DNA of 50,098 bases from JAMXLO01 sp035492535 (GCA_035492535.1 DATJJM010000156.1:1-50098); one strand, 5' to 3'; positions 1-8,699 are shown, counted from the first letter of the stretch. Program-made: numbers and translations. Notes: generated from the sequence alone by a model not told the origin.

Positions 1-426
1 CTGATCCTTTGGTTCGGCGCCGGCGATCTGTCGAAGGTGGCGCTGCTTTTCATGGGCGCGTTTCCGACCATCACCACCGCCGCCATGGCCGGGGTACGTC
101 ACGTGAGCCGGCAGCGGATCCAGGCGGCTCGTTCCCTCGGAGCGTCGACCGCACAGGTGTTCCGCTTCGTGCTGTTCCCCGCGTCTTTGCCAATGATCTT
201 CACCGGGATGAGCATAGCGCTCGCCGGAGCGTTCTCGAGCGTCGTCGCAGCAGAGCTCATGGCCGCAAGCGACGGACTGGGATGGATGATCTTCTCCGCG
301 AGCCGCTTCTTACGCAACGATATCATCATGCTTGGCATCATCCTTCTCGGATTGTTCGGCATGGTGCTCACGCGAGGGCTCGTGGCAATTGATCGACGCC
401 TGATCCACTGGCGTGGATCGGACTGA
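1..426 (+). CDS. ABC transporter permease, NitT/TauT type (5'-truncated by window edge)
   Basis: This is the C-terminal 141 residues of an inner-membrane permease; the frame is open from base 1, so the start lies outside the window. The cytoplasmic EAA loop that docks on the ATPase is visible as AARSLGAS...FPASLPMIFTG, followed by two hydrophobic segments. It is the first of four co-directional genes (permease, permease, binding protein, ATPase), and its TGA overlaps the next ATG (TGATG). Family knowledge: such permeases import taurine, alkanesulfonates, nitrate or pyrimidine-like compounds as a homo- or heterodimer. The substrate cannot be read from the sequence. Confidence 0.88.
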   Translation: MILWFGAGDLSKVALLFMGAFPTITTAAMAGVRHVSRQRIQAARSLGASTAQVFRFVLFPASLPMIFTGMSIALAGAFSSVVAAELMAASDGLGWMIFSASRFLRNDIIMLGIILLGLFGMVLTRGLVAIDRRLIHWRGSD

Positions 427-1196
427 TGCACGCGCGTGGCCCCTGGATCGCGACGGTGGCGAGCATCGCCATACTCCTGGGCGGCTGGATCACCCTGAGT
501 TGGGGCGGCGTGGTCAGCGATCTGTTCCTGCCCGGACCTGACGAGTTGTGGGATGCGATCATCGACCTGCTGGAGAACGGCTACAAAAGCCGACCGCTCT
601 GGCAGCACATCGCCGACAGTCTGTTTCGTGTGTTCGCCGGATTTGGCACGGGCGCCGCTGTGGGCACTATGCTCGGCTTGATGATGGGATATTTCCCCAC
701 AGTGGACGCGCTGTGCGAACCGTTTGTGGAGTTCCTCCGCCCGCTGCCGCAACTTGCCTATCTCGTTCTGCTGATCATCTGGCTGGGTATCGGCGAGACG
801 TCGAAGATCACCCTGCTGTTCCTCGCGGCACTTCCCGTCTCGGCGGTAGCCGCGCGTGACGGCGTGCGCAATGTCGCCGTTACCCGCTTGCTTGTGGCGC
901 AGTCACTCGGAGCGAGCCGATGGCAGATCTTCCGCCACGTCGTGTTCCCGTCAGCGCTGGCGGAGATCTTCACGGGGGCACGATTGGCCGTCGGCATCGT
1001 CTATGGGACGTTGATCGCTGCCGAGATCATCGCCGGCAACGATGGCATCGGCTGGATGATTCTCGATGCCGGGCGGTTCCTTCGCTCGGACTACGTCTTC
1101 GTCGGCATTCTTATCATCGGGTTGATGGGCGTCGTTCTCGACAGGCTGCTGCTCGTCATCGAGGCGCGCGTCGTCCATTGGGCCGGCAAACAATGA
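426..1196 (+). CDS. ABC transporter permease, NitT/TauT (SsuC/TauC-like)
   Basis: A full-length 256-residue inner-membrane permease with about six hydrophobic segments. The first is near residues 8-25, and the EAA loop near residues 158-185 reads AQSLGASRWQIFRHVVFPSALAEIFTG in outline. The start overlaps the stop of the preceding permease, so the two are probably translationally coupled and form a heterodimeric channel. Having two different permease genes in one NitT/TauT operon is less common than a single homodimeric gene. The binding protein follows 13 nt downstream. Confidence 0.93.
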   Translation: MHARGPWIATVASIAILLGGWITLSWGGVVSDLFLPGPDELWDAIIDLLENGYKSRPLWQHIADSLFRVFAGFGTGAAVGTMLGLMMGYFPTVDALCEPFVEFLRPLPQLAYLVLLIIWLGIGETSKITLLFLAALPVSAVAARDGVRNVAVTRLLVAQSLGASRWQIFRHVVFPSALAEIFTGARLAVGIVYGTLIAAEIIAGNDGIGWMILDAGRFLRSDYVFVGILIIGLMGVVLDRLLLVIEARVVHWAGKQ

Positions 1197-1209
1197 AGGG
1201 GAGCAATCG

Positions 1210-2235
1210 ATGAACAGGACGATCATGACGCGCCGCCGTGTTCTGATGTCAACTGGCGCTGGAGCCACGATATTGTGCCTGCCCGCAATCGTGAAGGCAG
1301 CACCGCCGCAGGTGAACATCGCGTTTTTCCTCAGCACCAGTCCATTCATGATCTGCAAGGGGCAGGGCTGGATCGAGGAGGCCGTCAAGACCAAGGTGAA
1401 CTGGATCGAGGTCGGCAGCGGGGCTGAGATTAACACCGGCATCGCCGCGGGAAGCATGGATCTCGGATATGGCATCGGCTCGTCACCGACCGCCGCGGGA
1501 ATCAGCCAGGGCATTCCCTACGAGGTCATCGCCATGATGGACAACATCGGCCCGGCGGAGGAGATGACAGTACGGACATCCGCCAACATCAAGACACCGG
1601 GCGACTTCAAGGGCAAGAAAGTGGCGACGCCGTTCGGCTCGACGTCGCACTTTCGGTTACTCGGCTTTCTCAAGACGAACAACCTGACGCAGCGCGACGT
1701 GACGGTGCTGGACATGCGGCCAGACGCGATGGTGGCGGCCTGGACGCGCGGCGATATCGACGCGGGTTATGTCTGGAGTCCGGCGAAGTCGAAACTGCTT
1801 GCCGCCGGCGGCGCGGTATTCAAGACCTACGACAAGTTGGAAGCCGCCGGCTATGTGATTGCCGACGTCATCATCGCCCGCACGCCCTTTGCAACTGCCA
1901 ATCCCGACATCATCACCGCCATGCTGGCGGCGTACGGGCGGTCGCTGGATGTCTACAAGTCGAAGCCGGACGATGCCGCGTCGATCGTCGGCAAGCAAGC
2001 CGGAGTCAGTGCCGAGGTTGCGAAGGCCGACATGGCCGAATATGACTTCGTGCCGCTGAAAACGCAGCTGACGCCAGCCTGGTTGGGCGCTCCAGGAACC
2101 GAGGGGAAGTTCGCCACTGTGCTGAAAGGCACGGCCGACTTCCTTGTCGAGCAGAAGAGCATTCGTTCTGCGCCCGCTGTCGCCGCATTCACCAAGGCGA
2201 TCAATACAAGCTACCTCGCGAAGGCGGTCGGGTGA
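1210..2235 (+). CDS. ABC transporter periplasmic substrate-binding protein (NMT1/SsuA-like)
   Basis: A 341-residue secreted binding protein. The N-terminus TRRRVLMSTGAG followed by a hydrophobic stretch and a cleavage site near AIVKA/APPQ looks like a Tat signal peptide. The mature part has the SsuA/NMT1 pattern: a NIAFFLS opening, the EVGSGAEINTGIAAGSMDLGYG segment and a DFKGKKVATPFGSTSHF hinge. Members of this fold bind sulfonates, nitrate or thiamine-type pyrimidines in the periplasm. A good ribosome site (AAGGGGAG) precedes the ATG. The rut genes about 9 kb away make a pyrimidine-like ligand a reasonable but unproven guess. Confidence 0.9.
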   Translation: MNRTIMTRRRVLMSTGAGATILCLPAIVKAAPPQVNIAFFLSTSPFMICKGQGWIEEAVKTKVNWIEVGSGAEINTGIAAGSMDLGYGIGSSPTAAGISQGIPYEVIAMMDNIGPAEEMTVRTSANIKTPGDFKGKKVATPFGSTSHFRLLGFLKTNNLTQRDVTVLDMRPDAMVAAWTRGDIDAGYVWSPAKSKLLAAGGAVFKTYDKLEAAGYVIADVIIARTPFATANPDIITAMLAAYGRSLDVYKSKPDDAASIVGKQAGVSAEVAKADMAEYDFVPLKTQLTPAWLGAPGTEGKFATVLKGTADFLVEQKSIRSAPAVAAFTKAINTSYLAKAVG

Positions 2236-3023
2236 GCGCTGACTTCGTCAATTTCAATGATGTCTGCGTGCAGTACGGGTCGGGCGCAACGGCGGTCCGG
2301 GCGCTCGACCACGCGAGCCTCGCCTTCGGACAAGGTGACTTCATCTGCATTGTCGGGCCATCAGGGTGTGGCAAGACAACACTGTTGCAGACACTGGCGG
2401 GATTTGTGACGCCAAGCAGTGGCCACATCCGAATTGACGGTGCTCCAGTGGTTGGGCCGGGACCTGATCGCGGCGTGGTGTTCCAGCAACCAGCGCTGTT
2501 CCCGTGGATGACCGTCGAAGCAAACGCGGGATTCGGTCCGATGGTGCGCGGCACGCCTCGAGTAGAGAGAGGCAGGCGCGTGGAGCACTGGCTCCGCCTG
2601 GTCGGTCTCTGGGAATTCCGCGCGCGGTATCCTTACGAACTTTCCGGCGGCATGCAGCAGCGCCTCGCCATCGTTCGCGCACTGTGCAACGAACCCAAGC
2701 TGTTGCTCATGGATGAGCCGTTCGGCGCGCTGGACGCGCTGACCCGCGAGAAGATGCAGGAGGAACTGCATGCGGTCTGGCGGCGCAGCGGCATGACAGT
2801 CGTGTTCATTACCCACAGCGTGGAGGAAGCCGTCTATCTCGGCACGGACGTCGTCGTGATGTCACCGCGGCCTGGCCGCATTATCGAGCGCATCGCCTGC
2901 CCTTTCGCCGCTCAGACCGTTCAACGGGACATTCGCGCGATCAAGTCCAGCAGTGAGTTCGTCGCCCTGCGGGAACAGGTCCTCTCGCTCATCTGGCAGA
3001 TGCCGATCGAAACGTCAGTGTGA
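2232..3023 (+). CDS. ABC transporter ATP-binding protein (SsuB/TauB-like)
   Basis: A 263-residue ATPase of the NitT/TauT importer. Walker A is GPSGCGKTT (about residues 42-50), the Q-loop VVFQQ is near 85, the signature LSGGMQQR is near 137-144, Walker B LLLMDEP is near 157-163 and the switch His in FITHS is near 195. The GTG start overlaps the stop of the binding-protein gene (GTGA), which argues for coupling. It is the last gene of the four-gene operon and converges on the next operon 50 nt away. Confidence 0.94.
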   Translation: MSADFVNFNDVCVQYGSGATAVRALDHASLAFGQGDFICIVGPSGCGKTTLLQTLAGFVTPSSGHIRIDGAPVVGPGPDRGVVFQQPALFPWMTVEANAGFGPMVRGTPRVERGRRVEHWLRLVGLWEFRARYPYELSGGMQQRLAIVRALCNEPKLLLMDEPFGALDALTREKMQEELHAVWRRSGMTVVFITHSVEEAVYLGTDVVVMSPRPGRIIERIACPFAAQTVQRDIRAIKSSSEFVALREQVLSLIWQMPIETSV

Positions 3024-3052
3024 ATTCCAAGCGCAAATCTCTTCACACGACG
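3013..3052. terminator. Candidate bidirectional terminator stem-loop
   Basis: CGTCAGTGTGAA at 3013-3024 pairs with TTCACACGACG at 3042-3052: 11 base pairs with one bulged A and a 17-nt loop. It sits where the NitT/TauT ATPase gene (ending at 3023) meets the oppositely oriented transporter gene (ending at 3074). There is no strong T-tract, so Rho-independent action is uncertain. Confidence 0.4.
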
Positions 3053-3073
3053 AAGCACCGTCTCCAGCCCGGC

Positions 3074-4645
3074 TCAGACGACTCCTTCCTCGACCTTGTC
3101 GACCATGCGAAGGAAGCGCCGCGTGCGGTCCTGTGTCGGCTCATCCAACACCAAAGCGGGCGGACCCTGCTCGACAATCACACCATCATCCATGAACAGA
3201 ATGCGATCGGCAACATCCCGAGCGAAGCGAACCTCATGAGTAACGATGATCATCGTCATGCCGGCCTCAGCGAGACCGCGAATCACGGTCAATACTTCGC
3301 CGACCAGTTCGGGATCCAGCGCCGAGGTCGGTTCATCGAACAGCATCAAGCGCGGCGATACCGCCAGAGCACGGGCGATCGCGACACGCTGTTGCTGACC
3401 GCCCGACAGACGATGCGGCAGATGCGTGATATGCCGCGCCAGACCGACGGCGGACAGCAGGCGGACAGCGGCGGCGCGTGCCGCATCTGGCGTCTGGCCG
3501 TAAACCTGCACCGGCGCCTCGATGACGTTCTCCAATGCGGTCAGGTGTTCGAACAGATTGAAGTGCTGAAACACCATACCGATGCGAGCCGCGGCGCGGG
3601 CCTGCGCCAGACGAGTGCGGGCCGGGCGGACGCCGCCGCCGGCCAGCTCTTCATAGCCGACATGCTTGCCATCGACGGTGATCTCGCCCCAGTCCATCGG
3701 TTCGAGGTGATTGATCATGCGTAATAGCGTGCTCTTGCCGGAGCCGCTTGGTCCCATGATCACGACAACCTCACCGGTGTTCACCGTGAGGTCGATCCCC
3801 TTCAGGATTTCGCGGCTGTCGTATGACTTTTGCACATTGCGACAGACGACGCAGGGGCCGTCGCCGCTATCCAGGTCCCGGCACAGCTCGTTGATCAGAG
3901 CGGGTAGCCGTTCACGGCCCACGGTGACCGGTTCCGCCGCCTCTCTCTTACGTAGACGGAACAGTGTGCGGGCGCGACGCGGGATGGTGTCACCTTCCTC
4001 GCGCAGATAATCGAAATGCCGCTCCAGCGCGATCTGGCCAAGGGCAACCGCAGAGGTCATCACCAGATAGATGATGCCGGCAGCGGCGAACACCTGAAAG
4101 AACCGGAAATTCTGCCCGACGATCTGCTCTGCGCTGAATGTAAGTTCGTTGACGAAAATCACCGAGGCGATTGACGTGCCCTTGATCATGCTGATCGTCT
4201 GATTGGCGATGCCGGGCAGGATCGAGCGCATGGCCTGACGCAGCACGATGCGGCGCAATGTCAGCAGCGGCGGCATACCCAAGGACGCGGCGGCGACAGC
4301 CTGGCTGCGATTCACCGCGAGGATGCCGCCACGAATGATTTCAGCGCTGAACGCTGCTTCGTTCAGTGCGAAGCCAAGCACTGCCGTGGTGAATGTATCC
4401 AACGTCAGACCGACTGAGGGCAGCACGTCGAAGATGAAGACCAATTGCAGCAGCAACGGCGTGCCACGCACAAACCAGATATAAAGCCACGCGGCGCCGC
4501 GGATCGCCGCAACGCGCGAAAGTCGCGCCAATGCCAGTAGCAGTCCAAGAAACAGACCAAGCACCATCGCCAGCGAGGCGATTTTCAGCGCCAGCACCGC
4601 GCCTCGCAGCAGGAACGGCGAGGTAAGGTAGCTCAGGACTTCCAT
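3074..4645 (-). CDS. Amino-acid ABC transporter, fused permease and ATP-binding protein
   Basis: One 523-residue polypeptide carries both membrane and ATPase parts of a polar amino-acid (His/Gln/Glu-type) importer. Residues about 1-215 are a HisM/GlnP-type permease with several TM helices and the EAA loop AAASLGMPPLLTLRRIVLRQA near 118-140. Residues about 260-515 are a GlnQ-type ATPase: Walker A GPSGSGKST 298-306, signature LSGGQQQR near 413, Walker B LMLFDEPTSALD near 433, switch His near 470. A linker enriched in charged residues joins them. Such fusions are known. It follows the binding-protein and globin-like genes in the same operon, with a 10-nt gap. Confidence 0.92.
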   Translation of the reverse strand: MEVLSYLTSPFLLRGAVLALKIASLAMVLGLFLGLLLALARLSRVAAIRGAAWLYIWFVRGTPLLLQLVFIFDVLPSVGLTLDTFTTAVLGFALNEAAFSAEIIRGGILAVNRSQAVAAASLGMPPLLTLRRIVLRQAMRSILPGIANQTISMIKGTSIASVIFVNELTFSAEQIVGQNFRFFQVFAAAGIIYLVMTSAVALGQIALERHFDYLREEGDTIPRRARTLFRLRKREAAEPVTVGRERLPALINELCRDLDSGDGPCVVCRNVQKSYDSREILKGIDLTVNTGEVVVIMGPSGSGKSTLLRMINHLEPMDWGEITVDGKHVGYEELAGGGVRPARTRLAQARAAARIGMVFQHFNLFEHLTALENVIEAPVQVYGQTPDAARAAAVRLLSAVGLARHITHLPHRLSGGQQQRVAIARALAVSPRLMLFDEPTSALDPELVGEVLTVIRGLAEAGMTMIIVTHEVRFARDVADRILFMDDGVIVEQGPPALVLDEPTQDRTRRFLRMVDKVEEGVV

Positions 4646-4655
4646 GACGACGCCG

Positions 4656-4925
4656 TCAGAACGGATTCGCTTTGTAATCGTATTTCGAGTTGGGGCTGAA
4701 TTCCATCAGCGCGCCGGCGCGCGTGGCTCGCAACGCAGCGCCGGCCTCGGCTTGCGACGCCGCATCGGTGCCAACGAACACGGCCAGCCCCGTCTTCAAA
4801 CGATCGATGTCGACAGCCTGAAAATATTCACCGAGATAATCGTCATTGAGCACTTGCTGATCAAACAGATCGAGCAGGCGGGTCAGCCCCGCTTCACCAC
4901 CCAGTCGATCGAACAAGGAGGTCAT
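4656..4925 (-). CDS. Short truncated-haemoglobin-like protein (N-terminal half only)
   Basis: 89 residues. The start LFDRLGGEAGLTRLLDLF, followed by a QQVLNDDYLGEYFQAVD segment and DRLKTGLAVFV, closely resembles the first half of group-1 truncated haemoglobins (helices A to E). Those proteins are about 115-130 residues, and the part that carries the proximal haem-ligating His (helix F) and helices G-H is missing. The C-terminal 35 residues do not look like globin. The ATG overlaps the stop of the upstream binding protein (ATGA), and the transporter fusion follows, so it is co-transcribed with an amino-acid importer. Without the proximal His, haem binding is doubtful; it may be a degraded or repurposed domain. 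Confidence 0.6.
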   Translation of the reverse strand: MTSLFDRLGGEAGLTRLLDLFDQQVLNDDYLGEYFQAVDIDRLKTGLAVFVGTDAASQAEAGAALRATRAGALMEFSPNSKYDYKANPF

Positions 4926-5782
4926 TGCGTCAGCACGTCCGGCGGCAGAATCCAGGATGGGTCGAGCTTATATTTCGCAAAAATCTTCGCGGTTTCGCCG
5001 CTCGCCGTCACTGCAGTAAGGCCGTCAACCAGTGCCTGGGTCAATTCGGCACGGCCCTTGGCGATTGCGACGCCGACTTTGATCCCCGGCAGGAAACTGA
5101 ACCCCGCCTCAAGCAACGGCTTTTCCGCCGAGATCGCGGTGGCGATCATCGCGTTCGACAGCATGATGTCGACGCGGCCGGTTTCCACCATCTGCCAGGC
5201 CTGGGAACGATCCTGAAACGTGTTCAACTCGATGGCGGGTTTGCCCGCGGCGACACATTTGTCGCTGATCTTTTGCAGCATCACGATCTCGACCGTCGCG
5301 AGGCCCGCGAGTGCCTTGGTGCCGCACAGATCATCAAGCGACTGCAGGTTCTTCGGATTGCCTTTGTGGACAATGGCGCGATCGGCCATGGTGGAATACA
5401 GCACGAAGTCGACCATCTTCGCGCGTTCCGGCGTGTAATACAGCACGTCCCACATGATATCGATGCGGCCGCCGGCGACCGCTGGCAACAGGCCGGACCA
5501 CACGCCGGTCACGAACTCCACCGGCACGCCGATGCACTTGAACACCGCCCGCGCCAGATCGGCGTCCGAACCGATGATCTGATCAGGATTGTTCGGATCA
5601 CGGAAGTTGAACGGCAACGACACCCCGTCTTCGCCAATCTTGATGGTCTTGCCGGCTAAGCCCGGATAACGGGTCGCCACCTTATCCGGTTCGCAGGGCT
5701 TGATCTCATCGGCGGCGTGTGACGGTGTCGCGGCGGCAAACGCGGCGAGAAATAATACTGCGGTCAGGCAGCGCGCGATCAT
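4922..5782 (-). CDS. Amino-acid ABC transporter periplasmic substrate-binding protein
   Basis: A 286-residue family-3 solute-binding protein. The ATG at 5782 is chosen because it begins a clear Sec signal peptide (MIARCLTAVLFLAAFAAATPSHA) and is preceded by GGGGGATTCCGG. The frame stays open upstream to 6133, but that extension has no signal character. The mature protein has the usual SBP_bac_3 elements: GKTIKIGEDGVSLPF, then GSDADLARAVFKCIGVPVEFV, and GGRIDIMWDVLYYTPERAKMVDF. It acts in the periplasm and delivers ligand to the fused permease-ATPase. It is the first gene of a three-gene operon with a 4-bp overlap to the globin-like gene. Confidence 0.9.
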   Translation of the reverse strand: MIARCLTAVLFLAAFAAATPSHAADEIKPCEPDKVATRYPGLAGKTIKIGEDGVSLPFNFRDPNNPDQIIGSDADLARAVFKCIGVPVEFVTGVWSGLLPAVAGGRIDIMWDVLYYTPERAKMVDFVLYSTMADRAIVHKGNPKNLQSLDDLCGTKALAGLATVEIVMLQKISDKCVAAGKPAIELNTFQDRSQAWQMVETGRVDIMLSNAMIATAISAEKPLLEAGFSFLPGIKVGVAIAKGRAELTQALVDGLTAVTASGETAKIFAKYKLDPSWILPPDVLTQ

Positions 5783-6206
5783 TCCGGAATCCCCCGTGAC
5801 CCGTTGGGCGGAAGCAACCGTTGTGCCAGCCTTATTCCGCCGCCAATCTAGTTGGCCGGTCCGCCCATGCCATTCGGCGCGATAACGGTCGACCAGCCAG
5901 TTATTGAACCCGCGGTAAGTTTCTTCCTGCCAGGAATAGCCGCCACGGATGGCGGGGCGTGAGCGCAGGCTCCGTTGCACCCATGTATCCACGTGGCGGT
6001 CTTGCGCGCCGATCTTGATCGAGGCCCGAACGTTGATCTGCCGCCGTTCCTCAAACAGCAGCTCGTCCATCGCACCGGGTGCATCCAGCTTAGCCAGGTA
6101 GCGATGATTAATCCATAGGCTAATCGCCCACATCAGCCGAAAAACAGGACTTGCGCTGCTGCCCGATTAGGCGATTGATCCAATAATAGTCAAAGCCCCC
6201 CAGCCG
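5783..6206 (-). other. Gap between Rieske gene and binding-protein gene; open frame of unclear meaning
   Basis: No complete gene is recognised. The binding-protein frame stays open upstream to an ATG at 6133. The extra 117 residues contain protein-like stretches (for example YSWQEETYRGFNNWLVDRY) but have no family I can name. They could be an unrecognised N-terminal gene fused by stop loss, a remnant, or chance. The segment also contains three copies of TAATCG-type motifs at 6121-6128, 6163-6170 and 6209-6215, the middle one on the opposite strand. The binding-protein operon promoter may lie here. Confidence 0.4.
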
Positions 6207-7391
6207 CTAATCGGCTGCCGCTACCTCGGTAATCTCAGTGAGTGGCACCCTCTGTCCCGGCCGTCGCGCATGTTCGCCCGCGAATTTGCGCCAGGCGATA
6301 ACGCCAACATCGGTACGGGCGAGACGCTCGGGCCCAGGAACCAAAGCCTCGACCATGACTTTGTCCTGATCAGAGAATAATCGGTCATGCGCCCAGCCAC
6401 GCCACAGATAATAGTGGAGCCGATCATACCATTCGCGCCAGCGGCCAAGCCTGCGGAAGTTGTTGACGTTGAAGCAGCGGGTTGTCTCACCGTCGATAGG
6501 GACCGCCCACTGCAGCAACGCGTATTCGCCGCTCAATCGGCCGACGATGATCATGCCTGGCAGCCAGATCTCAGATTGGTTTTTTATGCCATAGACCCGG
6601 TGCGCTTTCGATTCGGCGAAGCCCTGCGTGTTGCCGCGGCCCGTGGGCTTCATCACGCGCCACCATTCGTTGCTCGGAAACGAGCCGAGACCCGGATAGT
6701 CGGCGCGGGTCATCCCGCCGATGCGCTTGATGGAAATTCCCTTGCTGTCGTCAAGCGATTTCGGTTCAAGCGTCAGCGCGAACGGCAGGATCGGCTGGAA
6801 CAATAGCTCGGGCGAATTGCGGTGCACCATCTGCGCATGATGATCCGAGGGCCAGTTATCCACCAGAGCGCGCCAGTTGCATTTGTAATCAGTGTACACG
6901 CCAATCGAAAAGAATCTGTCCTGACGCCCGACATATTCCGGGACATCGTCTTCCAGCGTTACCGGCTCCATCTCACCGGGCCACAGCCAGATCAGACCGG
7001 CGAATTCGCGCACCGGGAAGGTGCGTACCGCGACCTTGCGGGTCAGCGGCGAGTCGGGCCCCTCCATGAGAGCCGCCACCAATTGGCCGGACGCGCCATC
7101 GAACGTCCAGCCGTGATAAGGGCAGGTGATCGTGCCGGTGCCGCGATATTCGCAACCGCCGGCGGATAATCTCACGCCGCGATGCGGACAGCGATCCTCC
7201 AGTGCGTACAATTTCCCTGCGTCGCGAAATACCACGATGTCCTTGCCGGTCAGGCGCACTGCCACCGGCTTCTTCCTGACCTCGTGAGCGGTCAGCACCG
7301 GATACCAGTAATTTTCAAAGCCAAGCTTCGGGATGCCGAAACGCTGATACGGCATTTCGCCCGGATCGATGGTCTGTTCGATATCCGCCAT
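6207..7391 (-). CDS. Aromatic-ring-hydroxylating dioxygenase, Rieske alpha subunit
   Basis: A 394-residue Rieske non-haem iron oxygenase. The [2Fe-2S] ligands are C68, H70, C90 and H93 (CPHRG ... CPYHGW). The mononuclear iron site is VDNWPSDHHAQMVH with H185 and H190, and D183 is the likely bridging Asp. It is cytoplasmic and needs a reductase, which is not encoded nearby. The domain order (Rieske about 27-135, catalytic C-terminal part) matches the phenylpropionate/vanillate-type family that hydroxylates or demethylates aromatic or N-heterocyclic rings. It starts 12 nt after the stop of the flavin monooxygenase gene, with an AAGGA ribosome site, so the two are an operon. The substrate is unknown. 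Confidence 0.92.
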   Translation of the reverse strand: MADIEQTIDPGEMPYQRFGIPKLGFENYWYPVLTAHEVRKKPVAVRLTGKDIVVFRDAGKLYALEDRCPHRGVRLSAGGCEYRGTGTITCPYHGWTFDGASGQLVAALMEGPDSPLTRKVAVRTFPVREFAGLIWLWPGEMEPVTLEDDVPEYVGRQDRFFSIGVYTDYKCNWRALVDNWPSDHHAQMVHRNSPELLFQPILPFALTLEPKSLDDSKGISIKRIGGMTRADYPGLGSFPSNEWWRVMKPTGRGNTQGFAESKAHRVYGIKNQSEIWLPGMIIVGRLSGEYALLQWAVPIDGETTRCFNVNNFRRLGRWREWYDRLHYYLWRGWAHDRLFSDQDKVMVEALVPGPERLARTDVGVIAWRKFAGEHARRPGQRVPLTEITEVAAAD

Positions 7392-7403
7392 ATTGGCTGT
7401 CCT

Positions 7404-8699
7404 TCAGAACGCGAGCAGATTGTCGCGGAACAGTTCGTGCTCATAGGCCGCGCGGATCAGGCCGCGACGTTTCAGCGCGGGTGCCAAGCCGTCGGTGATT
7501 TCCACGACAGCCTTGCGCGTCAGCGGGTCCTGGATCAGGAAGCCGTCGCCACCAATCTCCTCCATCACCGCGCCCATGTCCGAGGCGATGCTGTCCGGCG
7601 TGCCAAGAAAATCGATCCCGCCGCTGCCGGGTTCCAGCAACATCTCGCGCAGCGTGCGGCTTCCGTCGCCCGACAGGTGAGCCTCAAACGAAGCGCGCGA
7701 GGCGTTGATGTCAAGTTTCGGCAGCGGTTGGTCGAGATCGAATTTTGCGCAATCGATACCACTGAGATACGACATCGCGGCCAGCTTGCTGTCCATCGTG
7801 TTGACCAGATTTGCAGTGTACCGCGCCAGTTTGTCGCGCGCGTCTTCCATAGTGTCGCCCATGATGACCGAGGCGCAGTGCATGACCTTGCACGTGCCGG
7901 CGCGGCGGCCGAGCGGCGCCATCAGGTTGGCGATATCGGAACGATACTTCTTCGCCGCCTCGATCGTGCGATTTTTGGCGATAATGACATCGGCATGTTT
8001 GGCGGCGAACGCCCGGCCGGCAGGGGAGCCGCCAGCCTGGCAGATGACCGGCCGTTGCTGCGGGCCCGGCGCCGTGTTCAGCGGCCCGCGTGATCTGTAA
8101 AAGCGACCTTCAAAGTGGATCGGATGGATTTTTGTATGATCGGCGAACACCCCGGTCTCCGGGTTGGCGACGATAGCGCCAGGTTCCCACGAGTCCCATA
8201 GCTTCGTCACGACCTGCATCCACTCATCGGCCATTTCATATCTGAAATCGTGCTCGTAATGACGATCGAGACCGAAGTTTTGCGCGGTGCGGTCCTGATG
8301 CGCGGTCACGACATTGAATCCGACGCGGCCATGTGTCAGTTGATCCAGCGTGGCTCCGAGCCGGGCAGCGAGGTAAGGCGGCCAGAAGGTGGTCGTGATG
8401 GTCGCGACGATGCCAAGCCGCTTGGTCACGTAACCGAGCAACGGTACCAGTGGCAGCGGGTCGCTCTTCGGCACCGAAAACGCATTGCGCAAATACCATT
8501 CCGGAGAACCCTGGAACGCGTCAGCGATGAACGAGCCGTCTTCCAGGATCAGGCAATCAAGACAGGCGCGTTCCAACGCGCGTGCGAGATCCATGTAGAG
8601 GTCCGGCTCCATCCAGTCGGAACCGATATTCCCGCTCCAGGGCTGGTTCCAATTGTGCGGTGAATAGCCCTTGCCGATGAACCAACCGAGATGGAACAT
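7404..8699 (-). CDS. Flavin-dependent monooxygenase, NtaA/SnaA/DszA type (LLM superfamily)
   Basis: A 431-residue bacterial-luciferase-like monooxygenase. Family marks seen are the WRxPGxx-type opening (GWFIGKGYSPHNW), the ITTTFWPPYLAARLGATLDQLTHGRVGFNVVT core, HYEHDFRYEMADEWMQVV, and QAGGSPAGRAFAAKHADVI. Relatives use reduced FMN delivered by a separate reductase to oxidise nitrilotriacetate, EDTA or sulfur heterocycles; no reductase gene lies beside it. The ATG at 8699 has an AGGA site 7 nt upstream. It is first in an operon with the Rieske oxygenase, so both probably act on one substrate. The intergenic region with the formamidase-like gene is divergent. Confidence 0.92.
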   Translation of the reverse strand: MFHLGWFIGKGYSPHNWNQPWSGNIGSDWMEPDLYMDLARALERACLDCLILEDGSFIADAFQGSPEWYLRNAFSVPKSDPLPLVPLLGYVTKRLGIVATITTTFWPPYLAARLGATLDQLTHGRVGFNVVTAHQDRTAQNFGLDRHYEHDFRYEMADEWMQVVTKLWDSWEPGAIVANPETGVFADHTKIHPIHFEGRFYRSRGPLNTAPGPQQRPVICQAGGSPAGRAFAAKHADVIIAKNRTIEAAKKYRSDIANLMAPLGRRAGTCKVMHCASVIMGDTMEDARDKLARYTANLVNTMDSKLAAMSYLSGIDCAKFDLDQPLPKLDINASRASFEAHLSGDGSRTLREMLLEPGSGGIDFLGTPDSIASDMGAVMEEIGGDGFLIQDPLTRKAVVEITDGLAPALKRRGLIRAAYEHELFRDNLLAF

